A stretch of DNA of 64,000 nucleotides, taken from JAGOBP01 sp964550855. Lineage in GTDB: Bacteria > Chloroflexota > Anaerolineae > Fen-1058. Below the pieces are notes generated by a model. The model saw nothing but the letters and a program-made list of their open reading frames with translations. It searched no databases and was not told the origin of the DNA. Shown piece by piece: positions 25,821 to 34,324 of this stretch; position 1 is the first letter of the stretch; the number at the start of each line of letters is the position of its first letter. Both the position numbers and the translations under genes were made by a program. The DNA lies in contig CAZKBQ010000002.1 of assembly GCA_964550855.1 (NCBI GenBank), positions 116,468 through 180,467 of the forward strand. Reading direction: 5' to 3'.

Positions 25821-26636
25821 ATGCGTCTCAACAAGACCTTTCTGATTACGGGCGCCACCGACGGCATCGGCCGGCAGACGGCGCTGGAACTGGCGCGCCT
25901 GGGCGCGCGCGTGATTGTGCACGGGCGCTCGCCGGAGCAGGCTGCCGCCGCGCGCGACGCAATCCGTCGGGCCGCGCAAACCGATCGGGTGGAGGCCGCC
26001 GCCGCCGATCTGTCGTCGCTGGATCAAGTACGCGAATTGGCGGATGATGTGTCGCGCCGGTTCGATCAGCTGAACGGCCTGATCAACAACGCCGGCGTCT
26101 TCATGAATGAGCGGCGCGAATCGGTCGATGGTTATGAGCTGACCTGGGCGGTGAATCATCTGGCGCATTTCCTGCTGACGAACCTGCTGCTGGAGCCGCT
26201 GCTGGCGGGCGCGCCGTCGCGCGTGATTACGGTGAGCTCGGCCGCGCACGCGCGCGGGCGCATCGACTTTGACGATCTCAACTTTGAGCGGTCATTCAAC
26301 GGCTATGGCGCGTATGCGGCCTCAAAGCTGGCCAATGTGCTGTTTGCGTTTGCGCTGGCCGAGCGTTGGCAGGCCGACGGCATCACGTCCAACGCGCTTC
26401 ATCCGGGGGTGATTGCCACCAAACTACTGGCGGCGGGTTTCAAATCCGCGGGCAACAGCCTGAGCGAAGGCGCAGCCACGTCGGTGTATCTGGCCAGTTC
26501 GCCCGAAGTGGAAACGATCACGGGCGAGTACTTCGATCACAGGCGTGTCACCGCGCCGTCGGCGGCGGCGCGCGATCGCGACTTGCAGCGGCGATTGTGG
26601 GAGGTGAGCGCGCGGCAGGTGGGGCTGGCGGCATGA
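25821..26636 (+). CDS. short-chain dehydrogenase/reductase
   Basis: 271 residues from the ATG at 25821. Classical SDR motifs: TGATDGIG for cofactor binding near the N terminus, NNAG in the central strand, serine in VSSAAH and YAASK as the catalytic Tyr and Lys. The HGRSP after the second strand suggests NADP(H). The DDLNFERSF segment before the Tyr resembles the retinol-dehydrogenase/WWOX-like SDR branch. Substrate not predictable. Overlaps the next gene by ATGA. Confidence 0.92.
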   Translation: MRLNKTFLITGATDGIGRQTALELARLGARVIVHGRSPEQAAAARDAIRRAAQTDRVEAAAADLSSLDQVRELADDVSRRFDQLNGLINNAGVFMNERRESVDGYELTWAVNHLAHFLLTNLLLEPLLAGAPSRVITVSSAAHARGRIDFDDLNFERSFNGYGAYAASKLANVLFAFALAERWQADGITSNALHPGVIATKLLAAGFKSAGNSLSEGAATSVYLASSPEVETITGEYFDHRRVTAPSAAARDRDLQRRLWEVSARQVGLAA

Positions 26637-27643
26637 AGCTGCGCGGTCTGGTCAGGTATGGCCGCTGGCTTGCGCTGCTCGCGCTGGCAGGGTGTACGAC
26701 ATTTAGCGTATCGAATGCGCTGCCGCCGACGCCCGATCGGGTGGTGAGGCCATCGGCGACGCCGACGGCGACGCCCACCGCGGTGTCGACAGCGACACCG
26801 ACCGAGACGATTGCGCCAACCGAGACTTCGACGCCGGAGCCGCCGCCGGAACCGACGGCGACACCTACGCCTGAAGTGCCGATGTCGCCGGTCGAATCGC
26901 CGGAGCCGACCATCGTCAGCACGCCGCTGCCGGGCGATGGCAGTGTGCGGCCGGTCGGTCAACATGCTTACACGTTTGACGTGGCCGCACCCGGCGTGAC
27001 ACGCACCACGGTGATTAGTTATCTGCTGTATCTGCCGAAGACGTACGGACAAGACCCGCAGCAGCGCTGGCCGCTGATCTTGTTTTTGCACGGCTCCGAT
27101 GTGTGGGGCACTGATCCGGCGGCGTTGACGGCCAGCGGGTTGCCGGCGCGTCTGGCGCTTGAGGCCGATTTCCCGGCGATTGTGTTGTCGCCGCAGGTCC
27201 CGGAAGACGTCGTGTGGTGGGGAACCGAACTCGATCGGGTGAACGCGCTGCTCGAGCACATTGAAGCGACATACGCGGTGGACGCGCAGCGCGAATACCT
27301 GACCGGCTTGAGCATGGGCGGCTTTGGCGTGTGGGCCATGGCGATCAAGTATCCGCAGCGTTTTGCGGCGTTGGTTCCGGTGGCAGGCGGCTGGAATTCG
27401 GAGAACGACACTGTGCCCCGCACGATCTGTGATCTGAAGGACACGCCGACGTGGATCTTTCACGGCGAACAGGATGACATCGTGCCGGTGCGGAAAGCGC
27501 AGCTCATGATTGAGGCGCTGAGGCGATGCGGCGCCGAGCCGCGTGTGACGCTGTATGCCGACGCCAATCACCGCGCCTCGTTTGAGCGCGCGTACGCGGA
27601 TCCGGAATTGTACGTATGGTTGTTTGAGCAGCGCCGGCCCTGA
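26633..27643 (+). CDS. lipoprotein esterase of the alpha/beta hydrolase fold
   Basis: 336 residues. Lipoprotein signal peptide with lipobox LAGC (C21), then a Thr/Pro/Glu-rich stalk of about 65 residues made of TPTAT-like repeats, then an alpha/beta hydrolase domain: oxyanion region LFLHGSDVWG, nucleophile S227 in GLSMGG, acid in HGEQDDIVPV and a late histidine (ANHRASFERAY). Resembles the predicted phospholipase/carboxylesterase (EsbA/Dienelactone-like) group. Probably tethered outside the cytoplasmic membrane on the flexible stalk. The start overlaps the SDR stop. Confidence 0.88.
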   Translation: MKLRGLVRYGRWLALLALAGCTTFSVSNALPPTPDRVVRPSATPTATPTAVSTATPTETIAPTETSTPEPPPEPTATPTPEVPMSPVESPEPTIVSTPLPGDGSVRPVGQHAYTFDVAAPGVTRTTVISYLLYLPKTYGQDPQQRWPLILFLHGSDVWGTDPAALTASGLPARLALEADFPAIVLSPQVPEDVVWWGTELDRVNALLEHIEATYAVDAQREYLTGLSMGGFGVWAMAIKYPQRFAALVPVAGGWNSENDTVPRTICDLKDTPTWIFHGEQDDIVPVRKAQLMIEALRRCGAEPRVTLYADANHRASFERAYADPELYVWLFEQRRP

Positions 27644-27682
27644 CCGGATGCCTTCACACTCAAAGGATGACGAGGTTGGATT

Positions 27683-28468
27683 ATGACGACGACAATTGCA
27701 TTGGCTGGCAAAGGTGGCGTGGGCAAAACCACCATTGCCGCGATGGTGATCAAGTACCTGACGGCCACACAGCCGGGTGCGGTGCTGGCTATCGACGCCG
27801 ATCCCAGCAGCAACCTCAACATGGTGCTGGGGTTGGATCTCGAATGGACGGTGGGCGACATCCGCGAGGACATGCTGGCGCAGGTTAAGGATTCACTGTT
27901 GGGCGCCGGTGCGGCCATGGGCGCGCTGCCGGGCGGCACGTCCAAGCGCGAGTATCTGGATTACCACATCCGTTCGTCGCTGGCCGAGGGCGGCCAGTTC
28001 GATCTCATCGCCATGGGACGCGGCGAGGGGCAGGGCTGTTACTGCGCGGTGAATCACAACCTGCGCGAAGTCATCGACGCGCTGAGCAAGAATTACGCTT
28101 ACGTCGTCATCGACAACGAGGCGGGCATGGAGCATTTGAGCCGCCGCACCACGCGCGACGTGCAGCATCTGCTCATCGTCACCGATCCGACACAGCGCGG
28201 CATCGTGGCAGCGGAGCGCATCGCCGCGTTCCGCAAAGAATTGGACATTCGTATTGAAAACGCCTATTTGATTCTGAATGACCTGAACGGCGAAGTCCCC
28301 GCGCCGTTGACGGCCCGCATCCGCGAGTTGGATATTCCATTGCTGGGCACGGTGCCGCATGATGCCGAGGCCAAGGAATTTGAATTCAGCGCGCGACCGC
28401 TGGTGGAGTTGGGCGACGAGTCGCCGCTGTATCAGGCCGTGGCGGCGATGATGCGCAAGATTCTGTAA
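27683..28468 (+). CDS. CooC-like ATPase (copy 2)
   Basis: 261 residues. GKGGVGKTT at 9-17, DADPSSNL, and C119-Y-C121 in GCYCAVN, the form of the CxC motif closest to characterised CooC1. Also VIDNEAGMEHLSRRTT, typical of CooC and related nickel-insertion ATPases. More like canonical CooC than copy 1 outside the P-loop. Ends 25 bases before a bidirectional terminator. With copy 1 it suggests that this organism matures at least one nickel enzyme of the CO dehydrogenase/acetyl-CoA synthase type. Confidence 0.88.
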   Translation: MTTTIALAGKGGVGKTTIAAMVIKYLTATQPGAVLAIDADPSSNLNMVLGLDLEWTVGDIREDMLAQVKDSLLGAGAAMGALPGGTSKREYLDYHIRSSLAEGGQFDLIAMGRGEGQGCYCAVNHNLREVIDALSKNYAYVVIDNEAGMEHLSRRTTRDVQHLLIVTDPTQRGIVAAERIAAFRKELDIRIENAYLILNDLNGEVPAPLTARIRELDIPLLGTVPHDAEAKEFEFSARPLVELGDESPLYQAVAAMMRKIL

Positions 28469-28492
28469 CCGTCCCGATCGATCTTCGCAGCG

Positions 28493-28537
28493 AAAACGGG
28501 CGACCGGTGAATGAACCGGCCGCCCGTTCTGTTTCCC
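28493..28537. terminator. bidirectional terminator between convergent genes
   Basis: ACGGGCG (28496-28502) with CGCCCGT (28521-28527) and CCGGT (28504-28508) with ACCGG (28515-28519) form a stem with one A-C mismatch and loop GAATGA. A-rich sequence before and T-rich after serve the two strands. Confidence 0.75.
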
Positions 28538-28549
28538 GATCGCTCAACG

Positions 28550-30616
28550 TTAGCGCCGCATCAGCGGCAGGTACACGCATCGCCCCGGCAGGCACGCGGC
28601 GGGCGCGCCCACCGGCTGATACGTCGCCGTGTAGGTCTGCGCCTGCGCCGGCACGGTGATTGTATGTGTGACCGTTCCACCATCTGACCAACTGACGAAC
28701 TGGTAGAGTTCGCCGTCAACGGTTTGCGTGAGCGGCGCGCCGATGGCGTGCCGGAAGTTGATCAGCGTATCGCGCACGAACGGCGCAGCGACGTTCGTCT
28801 GCTGATCGAAGTTGAGCGCCAGCCCGACCGGCGCAGTGGCGAAGGTGAGGTTCACCTTTTCCGGGTAAATGATGCGGCTGTCTGAAGTGCTGATGCCGTC
28901 GGCGTCGGTGACGGCGACGATGGCTTCGTACGCGGTGTGGCCGCTAAAGTCGTGACCGTCCACCGGAATGGTGAACGTGCCGCTCATGCCGATGATCGGG
29001 CCTTCGGCGGGATGCACATGATTCTCGTGACGAAAGAGGATCGTCCATACAAAATTGACGGGCGATAGCACGCCGTCGGGATCAGTGGCGGCGGCGCTGA
29101 ACGTGATGACCTCGCCCGCGCGGAACAGGCTGCCGCTGACGGGCGCTGTCACCGTCACGATCGGCCGCTGCCCCACGACGATCTGGATTGGATCCGACAG
29201 GGTGGTGGCGAGCGTATCGGACACGGCCAGCCGGGCGGAGAAAACGCCTTCGGTCGTGTACGTGTGGGTGGGATTGGCGGTTGGCGCAAACTCGCCGTCG
29301 CCAAAGTCCCAGCGATAAGTCAGCGGATCATTGTCGGCGTCGGCCGCCGTGGCCGAGAACGCCACGGTCAACGTCGGGCCGGGCCCCTCCCTCGGGTCAG
29401 CCGAAGCCGCCGTGATGACGGGCGGCTGGTTGTCGCTCGAATAAGTAATCTTCCTTACGCTGCCGGGGCCGTGCGGGACGCCCGACAGATCGAGCGCGAT
29501 GTCGGCGTAGTACAGCGCGCCCTCCGGCCCCGGTTTCAGATCGACGATGTCGCCATACGGGCCGAACAATGCGCCGTCCAGCGGCTCGAAGTTTTCGTTG
29601 CCGGTGACCGCGCCGTTGGCGTCGAAGGTGAGCCGCTTGATCCAGCGCTGCGCGTAGTCCGCATAGAACAGGCTGCCGCCATAGGCCGCCGGAAATTGCG
29701 CGCCGTGATAGACGAAGCCTGCGATGATGGAGGCGTCGTGGCCGCCGTGGCTGTAACTGAACAACGGATCGGTGAAGCCGGCCGTGCTGCATGCGCCTTC
29801 GCAGATGGGCCAGCCGTAGTTGGCGCCCGCGCTGCCCAGGTTGAGTTCTTCGACTGAGGTGAGTTGATTGTTGCCGCCCACATCGCCGATGTACAGGCGG
29901 CCGGTGGGAAAATCGAAAGTGAAGCGGAACGGGTTGCGCAGACCCAGCGCCCAGATCGCGTCGAGGTTGGGACCGGCGCCGTCGAAGAAGGGATTGTCGG
30001 GCGGCACACTGCCGTCGGAATTGAGGCGCAGCAGTTTGCCGTGATAACTGTCGAGGCGCTGCGAACTGTGCGCGCTGCCGGCGTTTTGATCGAAGTGATC
30101 GCCGGTGGAGATGTAGAGTCTGCCGTCCGGGCCAAAGGCCAGTCCGCCGCCGTGGTGCCACAGGCCCGCGTCCACATTGTCCTGCCAGATGACGACTTCG
30201 GTGGTGAGCGGCGCGGTGTTGCTGATGACGGTGAAGCGCGAGACCCGATCGCGCAGCGGCGTGTTCGCGGTGTAGAAGAGGTACAACCAGCCGTTGTCGG
30301 CAAAGGCCGGATCGAGCGCCATGCCCACCAGCCCGCGCTCGCCTTCGTCGGTGTTGAGGTTGGTCAGCGTGAGCAGCGGCGCGGCTTCCACGACGGCGCT
30401 GCCCGGCATCACGACTTGCACGGCGCCGGTGCGCTGGGTGATGAACAGGCGCCCGTCGGGCGTGAAGGCGAGGGCCGTGGGTTGATCCAGCCCCACGATC
30501 CACGTCTGGTTGGTGAAGCCGGGCGGCGCGGCCTTGACCGCCGACACGGCCAGTAAAACAACCGTCGCCAACAGTGTGGCGACGGCCAAAACCAACCAAG
30601 GTGCAAGACGTCGCAT
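28550..30616 (-). CDS. secreted glucose/sorbosone dehydrogenase-like protein with PKD domain
   Basis: 688 residues. Signal peptide (about 1-30), then a soluble PQQ-dependent glucose/sorbosone dehydrogenase beta-propeller (about 35-390) with AFTPDGRLFITQRTG, HHGGGLAFGPDGRLYISTGD and GLRNPFRFTFD. It is followed by a PKD domain (about 395-480, YRWDFGDG), a second Ig-like domain and a C-terminal CVYLPLMRR tail. Family members oxidise sugars or other alcohols outside the cell with PQQ; no PQQ synthesis genes are visible. The VYLPLxxR tail is reminiscent of a short tail on many exported Chloroflexota proteins (from memory, not checked). Confidence 0.9.
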   Translation of the reverse strand: MRRLAPWLVLAVATLLATVVLLAVSAVKAAPPGFTNQTWIVGLDQPTALAFTPDGRLFITQRTGAVQVVMPGSAVVEAAPLLTLTNLNTDEGERGLVGMALDPAFADNGWLYLFYTANTPLRDRVSRFTVISNTAPLTTEVVIWQDNVDAGLWHHGGGLAFGPDGRLYISTGDHFDQNAGSAHSSQRLDSYHGKLLRLNSDGSVPPDNPFFDGAGPNLDAIWALGLRNPFRFTFDFPTGRLYIGDVGGNNQLTSVEELNLGSAGANYGWPICEGACSTAGFTDPLFSYSHGGHDASIIAGFVYHGAQFPAAYGGSLFYADYAQRWIKRLTFDANGAVTGNENFEPLDGALFGPYGDIVDLKPGPEGALYYADIALDLSGVPHGPGSVRKITYSSDNQPPVITAASADPREGPGPTLTVAFSATAADADNDPLTYRWDFGDGEFAPTANPTHTYTTEGVFSARLAVSDTLATTLSDPIQIVVGQRPIVTVTAPVSGSLFRAGEVITFSAAATDPDGVLSPVNFVWTILFRHENHVHPAEGPIIGMSGTFTIPVDGHDFSGHTAYEAIVAVTDADGISTSDSRIIYPEKVNLTFATAPVGLALNFDQQTNVAAPFVRDTLINFRHAIGAPLTQTVDGELYQFVSWSDGGTVTHTITVPAQAQTYTATYQPVGAPAACLPGRCVYLPLMRR

Positions 30617-30678
30617 GACTCCCCCGGGTCACGGCGCGCCCGCTGGGCGCGGTAATGCGATCGGGTACGGGTTAACCC

Positions 30679-31449
30679 TTAGCTCAGCGCGCGTTTCACC
30701 AGCACGCCCGCCATCTCGCGGCGATAATCGGCCGAAGCAAAGTAATCGTCGGGCGGATAGATCGCCTGGCGCACGTGCTGCGCGGCCTGATCGGGCGTCA
30801 CGTCGGCGAGGCGCATGACGATGGGCCGCTCGGCCACGCCGCCCAGCGCCAGCCGCACCAGCGCCCCGATCTGCACGGCCGCCACGCACACGATGGGCAG
30901 ATCGGCGGGTGTGCGGGCCACTTTGTCGTAAGCGGTGCGCGCCTCGGCGGGCAGGGCGGGCAGGTTCACGTGCGTGATCAGCGTGCCGGGCGACGGCATC
31001 CACTCGGCCAGCGGCGCGGTCTGCTCACGCCGCGCGTGAGTGGTGAGGTGCGCGTCCAGCGCCAGCAATGCCGTGACCAGTGGCGAATTGCTGCGCGCCG
31101 CCACAATCGATCCGGCCAGCGTGGCGGATTCGCGCACGTTGCGGCCGGCGGTGTCGCGCAGGGCTTTGAACAGCACGCCGCCGGCATACGCCTTGATGCG
31201 TGGATCATCCAGCAGCGTCTGCAGCGTCGTCGTCGCGCCGAGGGACAGACCGTCCTCGCCGGCTTCGACGAACGACAACCCCAGCCGGCTCAGATCGACC
31301 ACGGCCTGCACCTCGCGCGGCGCATCGGCCACCAGGCTGCCGCCGCCGCCGATGGGCACGGTATGGATTCTGCGGCGGCGCAATAGTTTCAGCGCTTCGT
31401 CCAGGGTGGCCGGGGTGCGATATTCGGTCAGTTCACGCAGCGTCGGCAT
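30679..31449 (-). CDS. FAD-binding subunit of xanthine/CO dehydrogenase family (CoxM-like), orphan
   Basis: 256 residues. The FAD-binding PCMH fold is seen in PIGGGGSLVAD (the pyrophosphate loop) and in the second loop GRNVRESATLAGSIVAARSNSPLV. The C-terminal CO-dehydrogenase flavoprotein domain is present but short. This is the medium subunit of molybdenum hydroxylases, yet no large molybdopterin subunit or 2Fe-2S small subunit lies next to it. It overlaps the next upstream gene by 17 bases. It could work with subunits coded elsewhere. Confidence 0.85.
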   Translation of the reverse strand: MPTLRELTEYRTPATLDEALKLLRRRRIHTVPIGGGGSLVADAPREVQAVVDLSRLGLSFVEAGEDGLSLGATTTLQTLLDDPRIKAYAGGVLFKALRDTAGRNVRESATLAGSIVAARSNSPLVTALLALDAHLTTHARREQTAPLAEWMPSPGTLITHVNLPALPAEARTAYDKVARTPADLPIVCVAAVQIGALVRLALGGVAERPIVMRLADVTPDQAAQHVRQAIYPPDDYFASADYRREMAGVLVKRALS

Positions 31450-31939
31450 AGTCCAATTCTCCTGCAGCTTCCAGTGTGCGTTGATAGAGTTTGCGCCCCA
31501 CGCGAAAGCGCGCGTGCGCGATCAGGTCGTCGAGCAGCGGTTTGAGCGCGGGAATCAGCTGACGTTGTTTGGCTTCGAGCACGACATCGATCAGACCGGC
31601 GTAGGGCAGGCCCAGATACTGCGCCATGCGCCGGGCTTTGTATTCGTCGAGCAGCAACAGATTGGCCTTCAGTTCAATCGCCAGCGCGATCGCTTCAGCC
31701 TCGCCCCGATCGAGTTCGCGCAGCAGCAGGGCGATGACGATGGCCTGAGTGGCCTTGCTCACGTGGACCCAGTCGAGTCGCGCGATCTCCGCGCCTGCCC
31801 GATAGGCCGATCCGGCGACGACGATCTCGTCGTGGACGGCCTGTGGAATCACGATTGACCCGTAGAGCTGCCGCAGCAGATCGAGGTGGCCGATCAACGC
31901 CAGGCCCAGCACCGGTGAAGTGTCGCTGACGATCAGCAT
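31433..31939 (-). CDS. PIN-like protein of the DUF3368 type
   Basis: 168 residues. MLIVSDTSPVLGLALIG at the N terminus and LLLDEYKARRMA in the second half match the acidic residues of PIN-domain nucleases of the DUF3368 group, with DRGEAEAIALA in between. These are often toxins paired with a small UPF0175 antitoxin; none is seen, since the upstream gene is a thioesterase that ends at the adjacent base. Overlap with the FAD gene downstream suggests cotranscription. May be solitary or non-toxic. Confidence 0.8.
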   Translation of the reverse strand: MLIVSDTSPVLGLALIGHLDLLRQLYGSIVIPQAVHDEIVVAGSAYRAGAEIARLDWVHVSKATQAIVIALLLRELDRGEAEAIALAIELKANLLLLDEYKARRMAQYLGLPYAGLIDVVLEAKQRQLIPALKPLLDDLIAHARFRVGRKLYQRTLEAAGELDYADAA

Positions 31940-32410
31940 CTAGTCGGGATAGACTTTCCAGTACGGCTTCTCGTCCGCCCATTGATCGCGCATGGCGGCC
32001 GGCGGGCGGGCCAGCAGCGCCTCGGCTTCGGCGGTGACGGTGCCGTCGGGCAGGCGGACTTCGCCGCACACTTTGGCGCGGTGACCCGACACCGACAGCA
32101 AGCGGCCAATCACCGTGAGTGGCGTGTTGGTGGGCGTGGGCGCGCGATATTTCACTTCCAGTTTTACCGTCACCATCAGGTTGTCGTCATTGCCGTCCAG
32201 CAGCAGCGCGCGCCCCGAGACTTCGTCGAGCATCGTCGCCAGGATGCCGCCGTGCACGACGCCGGGATAACTCTGGTATTGATCGGGAATGGTAACGGTG
32301 GTGACGACTTGCTGCTGATCCAGATCGTTGTACAGTTTCAGGTGCAGCCCGATCGGGTTTTGCAGGCCGCAGATAAAACACATGCGTGAATTCGGCTGCT
32401 TCGAAATCAA
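31940..32410 (-). CDS. PaaI-like hotdog thioesterase
   Basis: 156 residues. The N terminus has CFICGLQNPIGLHL, typical of a thioesterase subgroup, and the active-site region VVHGGILATMLDE matches the PaaI-type hotdog fold (HGG then acidic residue). VKLEVKYRAPTP and the final VRLPDGTVTAEAEALL complete the sheet. Likely hydrolyses an acyl-CoA. Substrate unknown. An excellent -10 (TATAAT on the minus strand, 32447-32452) lies upstream. Confidence 0.9.
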   Translation of the reverse strand: MISKQPNSRMCFICGLQNPIGLHLKLYNDLDQQQVVTTVTIPDQYQSYPGVVHGGILATMLDEVSGRALLLDGNDDNLMVTVKLEVKYRAPTPTNTPLTVIGRLLSVSGHRAKVCGEVRLPDGTVTAEAEALLARPPAAMRDQWADEKPYWKVYPD

Positions 32411-32446
32411 GATAACCGGCCTCCGGCAAACAGATGATCACATCTT

Positions 32447-32452
32447 ATTATA
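32447..32452 (-). promoter_or_regulatory. -10 element TATAAT ahead of the thioesterase
   Basis: The minus strand reads TATAAT, 37 bases before the start codon. No good -35 at 16-18 bases, so support is partial. Confidence 0.35.
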
Positions 32453-32479
32453 CGCTGAACGGGCGCAATCGGCTGAGCG

Positions 32480-32959
32480 TCAATCCGCCTTTAGCGGCGG
32501 CCCCAGCAGTTCCATGCCGTGCGTTTGCCACAGCGCCGGGTCTTGCGGCGGCATGGCGTTGGCTTTGGTCACTTCGCGGAAAAAAGCCTCCATCTGGCCG
32601 GCGGGCGAAAAGGCGATGAGCATGCGGCCGCGGCCGTCGCCGACGTGCGCCCAAACGTGCGGAATCTTGCGCGGCGCCACAATCGAATCGCCGGGTTCCA
32701 GCGTAAAACGATCGGGGCCGATCTCGACGATGAATCGACCTTCGACCGCATAGAACCATTCGTCCTGCAAGTAGTGCAAGTGGCGAGCCGGTCCGCCTTT
32801 GGCGTGGAAGACGTTCTCCAGGACCAACAGGCCGTTGCTGTCCGGCGGAACCACCTTGAAGTTGATGACGCTGACGCCCAGGCCGCGATATTCGCCGAAG
32901 CAGTCTTCACCGCTTTTGACGGGCTTGATCCTCGATGTCGATAGAGTGGGTTCGTTCAT
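32480..32959 (-). CDS. cupin-domain protein
   Basis: 159 residues. Cupin motif 1 GGPARHLHYLQDEWFYAVEG contributes two His and a Glu, and motif 2 LEPGDSIVAPRKIPHVWAHVG contributes the last His, a complete mononuclear metal site. Larger than the cupin at 24298 and not closely similar. Its start overlaps the stop of the cyclase gene as ATGA, so the two are coexpressed and may act on one pathway. Confidence 0.9.
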   Translation of the reverse strand: MNEPTLSTSRIKPVKSGEDCFGEYRGLGVSVINFKVVPPDSNGLLVLENVFHAKGGPARHLHYLQDEWFYAVEGRFIVEIGPDRFTLEPGDSIVAPRKIPHVWAHVGDGRGRMLIAFSPAGQMEAFFREVTKANAMPPQDPALWQTHGMELLGPPLKAD

Positions 32960-33681
32960 GTCAGACCTTTCCCGGTGATCACCGGCGGCTCGTTGAAGAC
33001 GGCCACGGCCCGCACCGGCGAGCCAGTGCCGCCGCGAATCTTGAGCGGCAGGCCGATGAAGCGAAAACGGCCGCGGCCGATGAGTAGATGCAGATTGATC
33101 AGGTTTTCGTAGTGCGTAAAGCCCAGCTCGCCGCAGATCAGATGCACTTCTTTGTTGGAGACGTGCCGCACGCCGGGTGCCTGCGTCTCCACGCCAAATG
33201 CGGCGATGCGCCGCGCGCCCAGCCAGCGCGCAGCTTCAGCGCTGAGGCCCGGCCCGCGCGGCCAATCGTCGGTGCCAAAGGCGCGCCGGTAATGATCGGT
33301 GTGCAGCAGCACCGTATCGCCCGGCTGAATGTCCAGCTGAGCGGCAGCGAGCGCGCGTTCCAGATCGGCCGGCTCGATCAACTCGTTCAAGCCTTTGGCT
33401 GATAGATCGAGACACATCCCCGGCGTGTAAAACATCGTCAACGGCAGCGTGTCGATGGACTGGGCGCGATACTGCCGCGCCATGTGACTGAGCGCGTCGA
33501 CGTGCGTGCCGGTGTGCTCGCCCAGTTCCAGCCGGTTGACGGCGGGCGAAACCGTGTCCGCGTCCGTCAGCCCGTCCCAGTCCTCGTGCGTGACGTGGAC
33601 GGTGATGGTCACGGCGGGCAGGCCGGGGAATACGGGCATCCCCGTATAGATCTCCTGGCTCAGATCGATGATGTCCGGCAT
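32956..33681 (-). CDS. cyclase / kynurenine formamidase-like metal hydrolase
   Basis: 241 residues. The cyclase-family signature HTGTHVDALSH carries the metal-binding His and Asp residues, preceded by LSQEIYTGMPVFPG, the usual N terminus. VLLHTDHYRR and GVETQAPG fit the same fold. Characterised relatives hydrolyse N-formylkynurenine or isatin-type amides; no tryptophan genes are nearby so the substrate stays open. Coupled to the cupin gene. Confidence 0.9.
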   Translation of the reverse strand: MPDIIDLSQEIYTGMPVFPGLPAVTITVHVTHEDWDGLTDADTVSPAVNRLELGEHTGTHVDALSHMARQYRAQSIDTLPLTMFYTPGMCLDLSAKGLNELIEPADLERALAAAQLDIQPGDTVLLHTDHYRRAFGTDDWPRGPGLSAEAARWLGARRIAAFGVETQAPGVRHVSNKEVHLICGELGFTHYENLINLHLLIGRGRFRFIGLPLKIRGGTGSPVRAVAVFNEPPVITGKGLT

Positions 33682-33689
33682 GGCCGCGC

Positions 33690-34076
33690 TTACCGCTTCT
33701 TCGATCGGGCGGCGGCCCGGGCGCGGTTCTCTTTCACCCGGAATTTGACGATGCGCTTGATCAAGGCATAGGGGATGGGCTGATCCAACGGGAAACGAAC
33801 CGAGCCTTTGGCGCCCTGATAGACCGACAGTTCCTTCTGGAATTTCTCGGTGCCGGTGGGCGTGGGATAGAAGCCGATGTGCGACTTGAACGCGCCGAAA
33901 TGCACCAGATTGCCGTGCAGTTTGAACGTCGGCAGCTGATAACTGATCGCTTCTTCGGCGTCGGGGGCGGCCTCCCGGATGGTCTGTCGGATCTGCCGCA
34001 GAATGGGCTGCACGTTCGGCGGGCAGCCCGCAATGTACTCGTCAATGGTCGTCGGCGCAGCTCGATTGGTTTTCAT
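33690..34076 (-). CDS. DUF1801 / YdhG-like protein
   Basis: 128 residues with TIDEYIAGCPPNVQPILRQIRQTIREAAPDAEEAISYQLP split across the N-terminal half, then FKLHGNLVHFGAFKSHIGFYP and a basic C terminus (RAAARSKKR). This is the DUF1801 (iron-chaperone-like, YdhG) fold. No enzymatic activity is known. It heads the minus-strand group and faces away from the pyr operon. Confidence 0.88.
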   Translation of the reverse strand: MKTNRAAPTTIDEYIAGCPPNVQPILRQIRQTIREAAPDAEEAISYQLPTFKLHGNLVHFGAFKSHIGFYPTPTGTEKFQKELSVYQGAKGSVRFPLDQPIPYALIKRIVKFRVKENRARAAARSKKR

Positions 34077-34155
34077 GCTCCCCCCGTGTTGACCGGCTGT
34101 TGAAACGTGCCCGCGACCCGATTATACCGCGTTGCCGCACCGGTGAAATATGCCC

Positions 34156-34183
34156 TTGACATCGCGCAAGGTTCTGGTAAAAT
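34156..34183 (+). promoter_or_regulatory. pyr operon promoter
   Basis: Perfect -35 TTGACA (34156-34161), 16-base spacer, -10 TAAAAT (34178-34183). Transcription would start near 34190 and make a leader of about 150 bases before the attenuator. Confidence 0.8.
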
Positions 34184-34216
34184 CGCGCGCAATTTGCAAG
34201 CCGATGGAATGAGTGG

Positions 34217-34324
34217 ATGAACCGACTCAAGCCCACATCACACCCGCTCGATCGCTTCCGCGACCCGATCACACATCCGGTCGCCGGGGGCGACGTATTC
34301 TTTCCATTGGAGAGCCGACTTTAA
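34217..34324 (+). CDS. 35-codon leader ORF of the pyr operon
   Basis: ATG at 34217 (MNRLKPTSH...) runs in frame to TAA at 34322-34324, ending ...FFPLESRL. A GGAATGAG stretch lies upstream. The last codons run into the terminator hairpin and the stop codon falls in its loop. A translating ribosome would therefore prevent the hairpin from forming, as in the E. coli pyrBI leader. The peptide itself probably has no function. Confidence 0.6.
   Translation: MNRLKPTSHPLDRFRDPITHPVAGGDVFFPLESRL
34280..34294 (+). promoter_or_regulatory. pause-type hairpin in the pyr leader
   Basis: GTCGCC (34280-34285), loop GGG, GGCGAC (34289-34294), followed at once by the U-rich GTATTCTTTCC. This is where UTP-sensitive polymerase pausing would occur under a pyrBI model. 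Confidence 0.5.

Noticed and set aside
26366..26632. Extended N terminus of the esterase
   Set aside because: That stretch overlaps the SDR gene in another frame; the lipoprotein signal peptide fixes the start at 26633.
31433..31939. Toxin-antitoxin pair
   Set aside because: The PIN-like protein has no small antitoxin partner on either side.
34190..34310. PyrR-binding RNA or riboswitch in the pyr leader
   Set aside because: No recognisable PyrR anti-antiterminator consensus and no known riboswitch core; the leader ORF with hairpins explains the region better.
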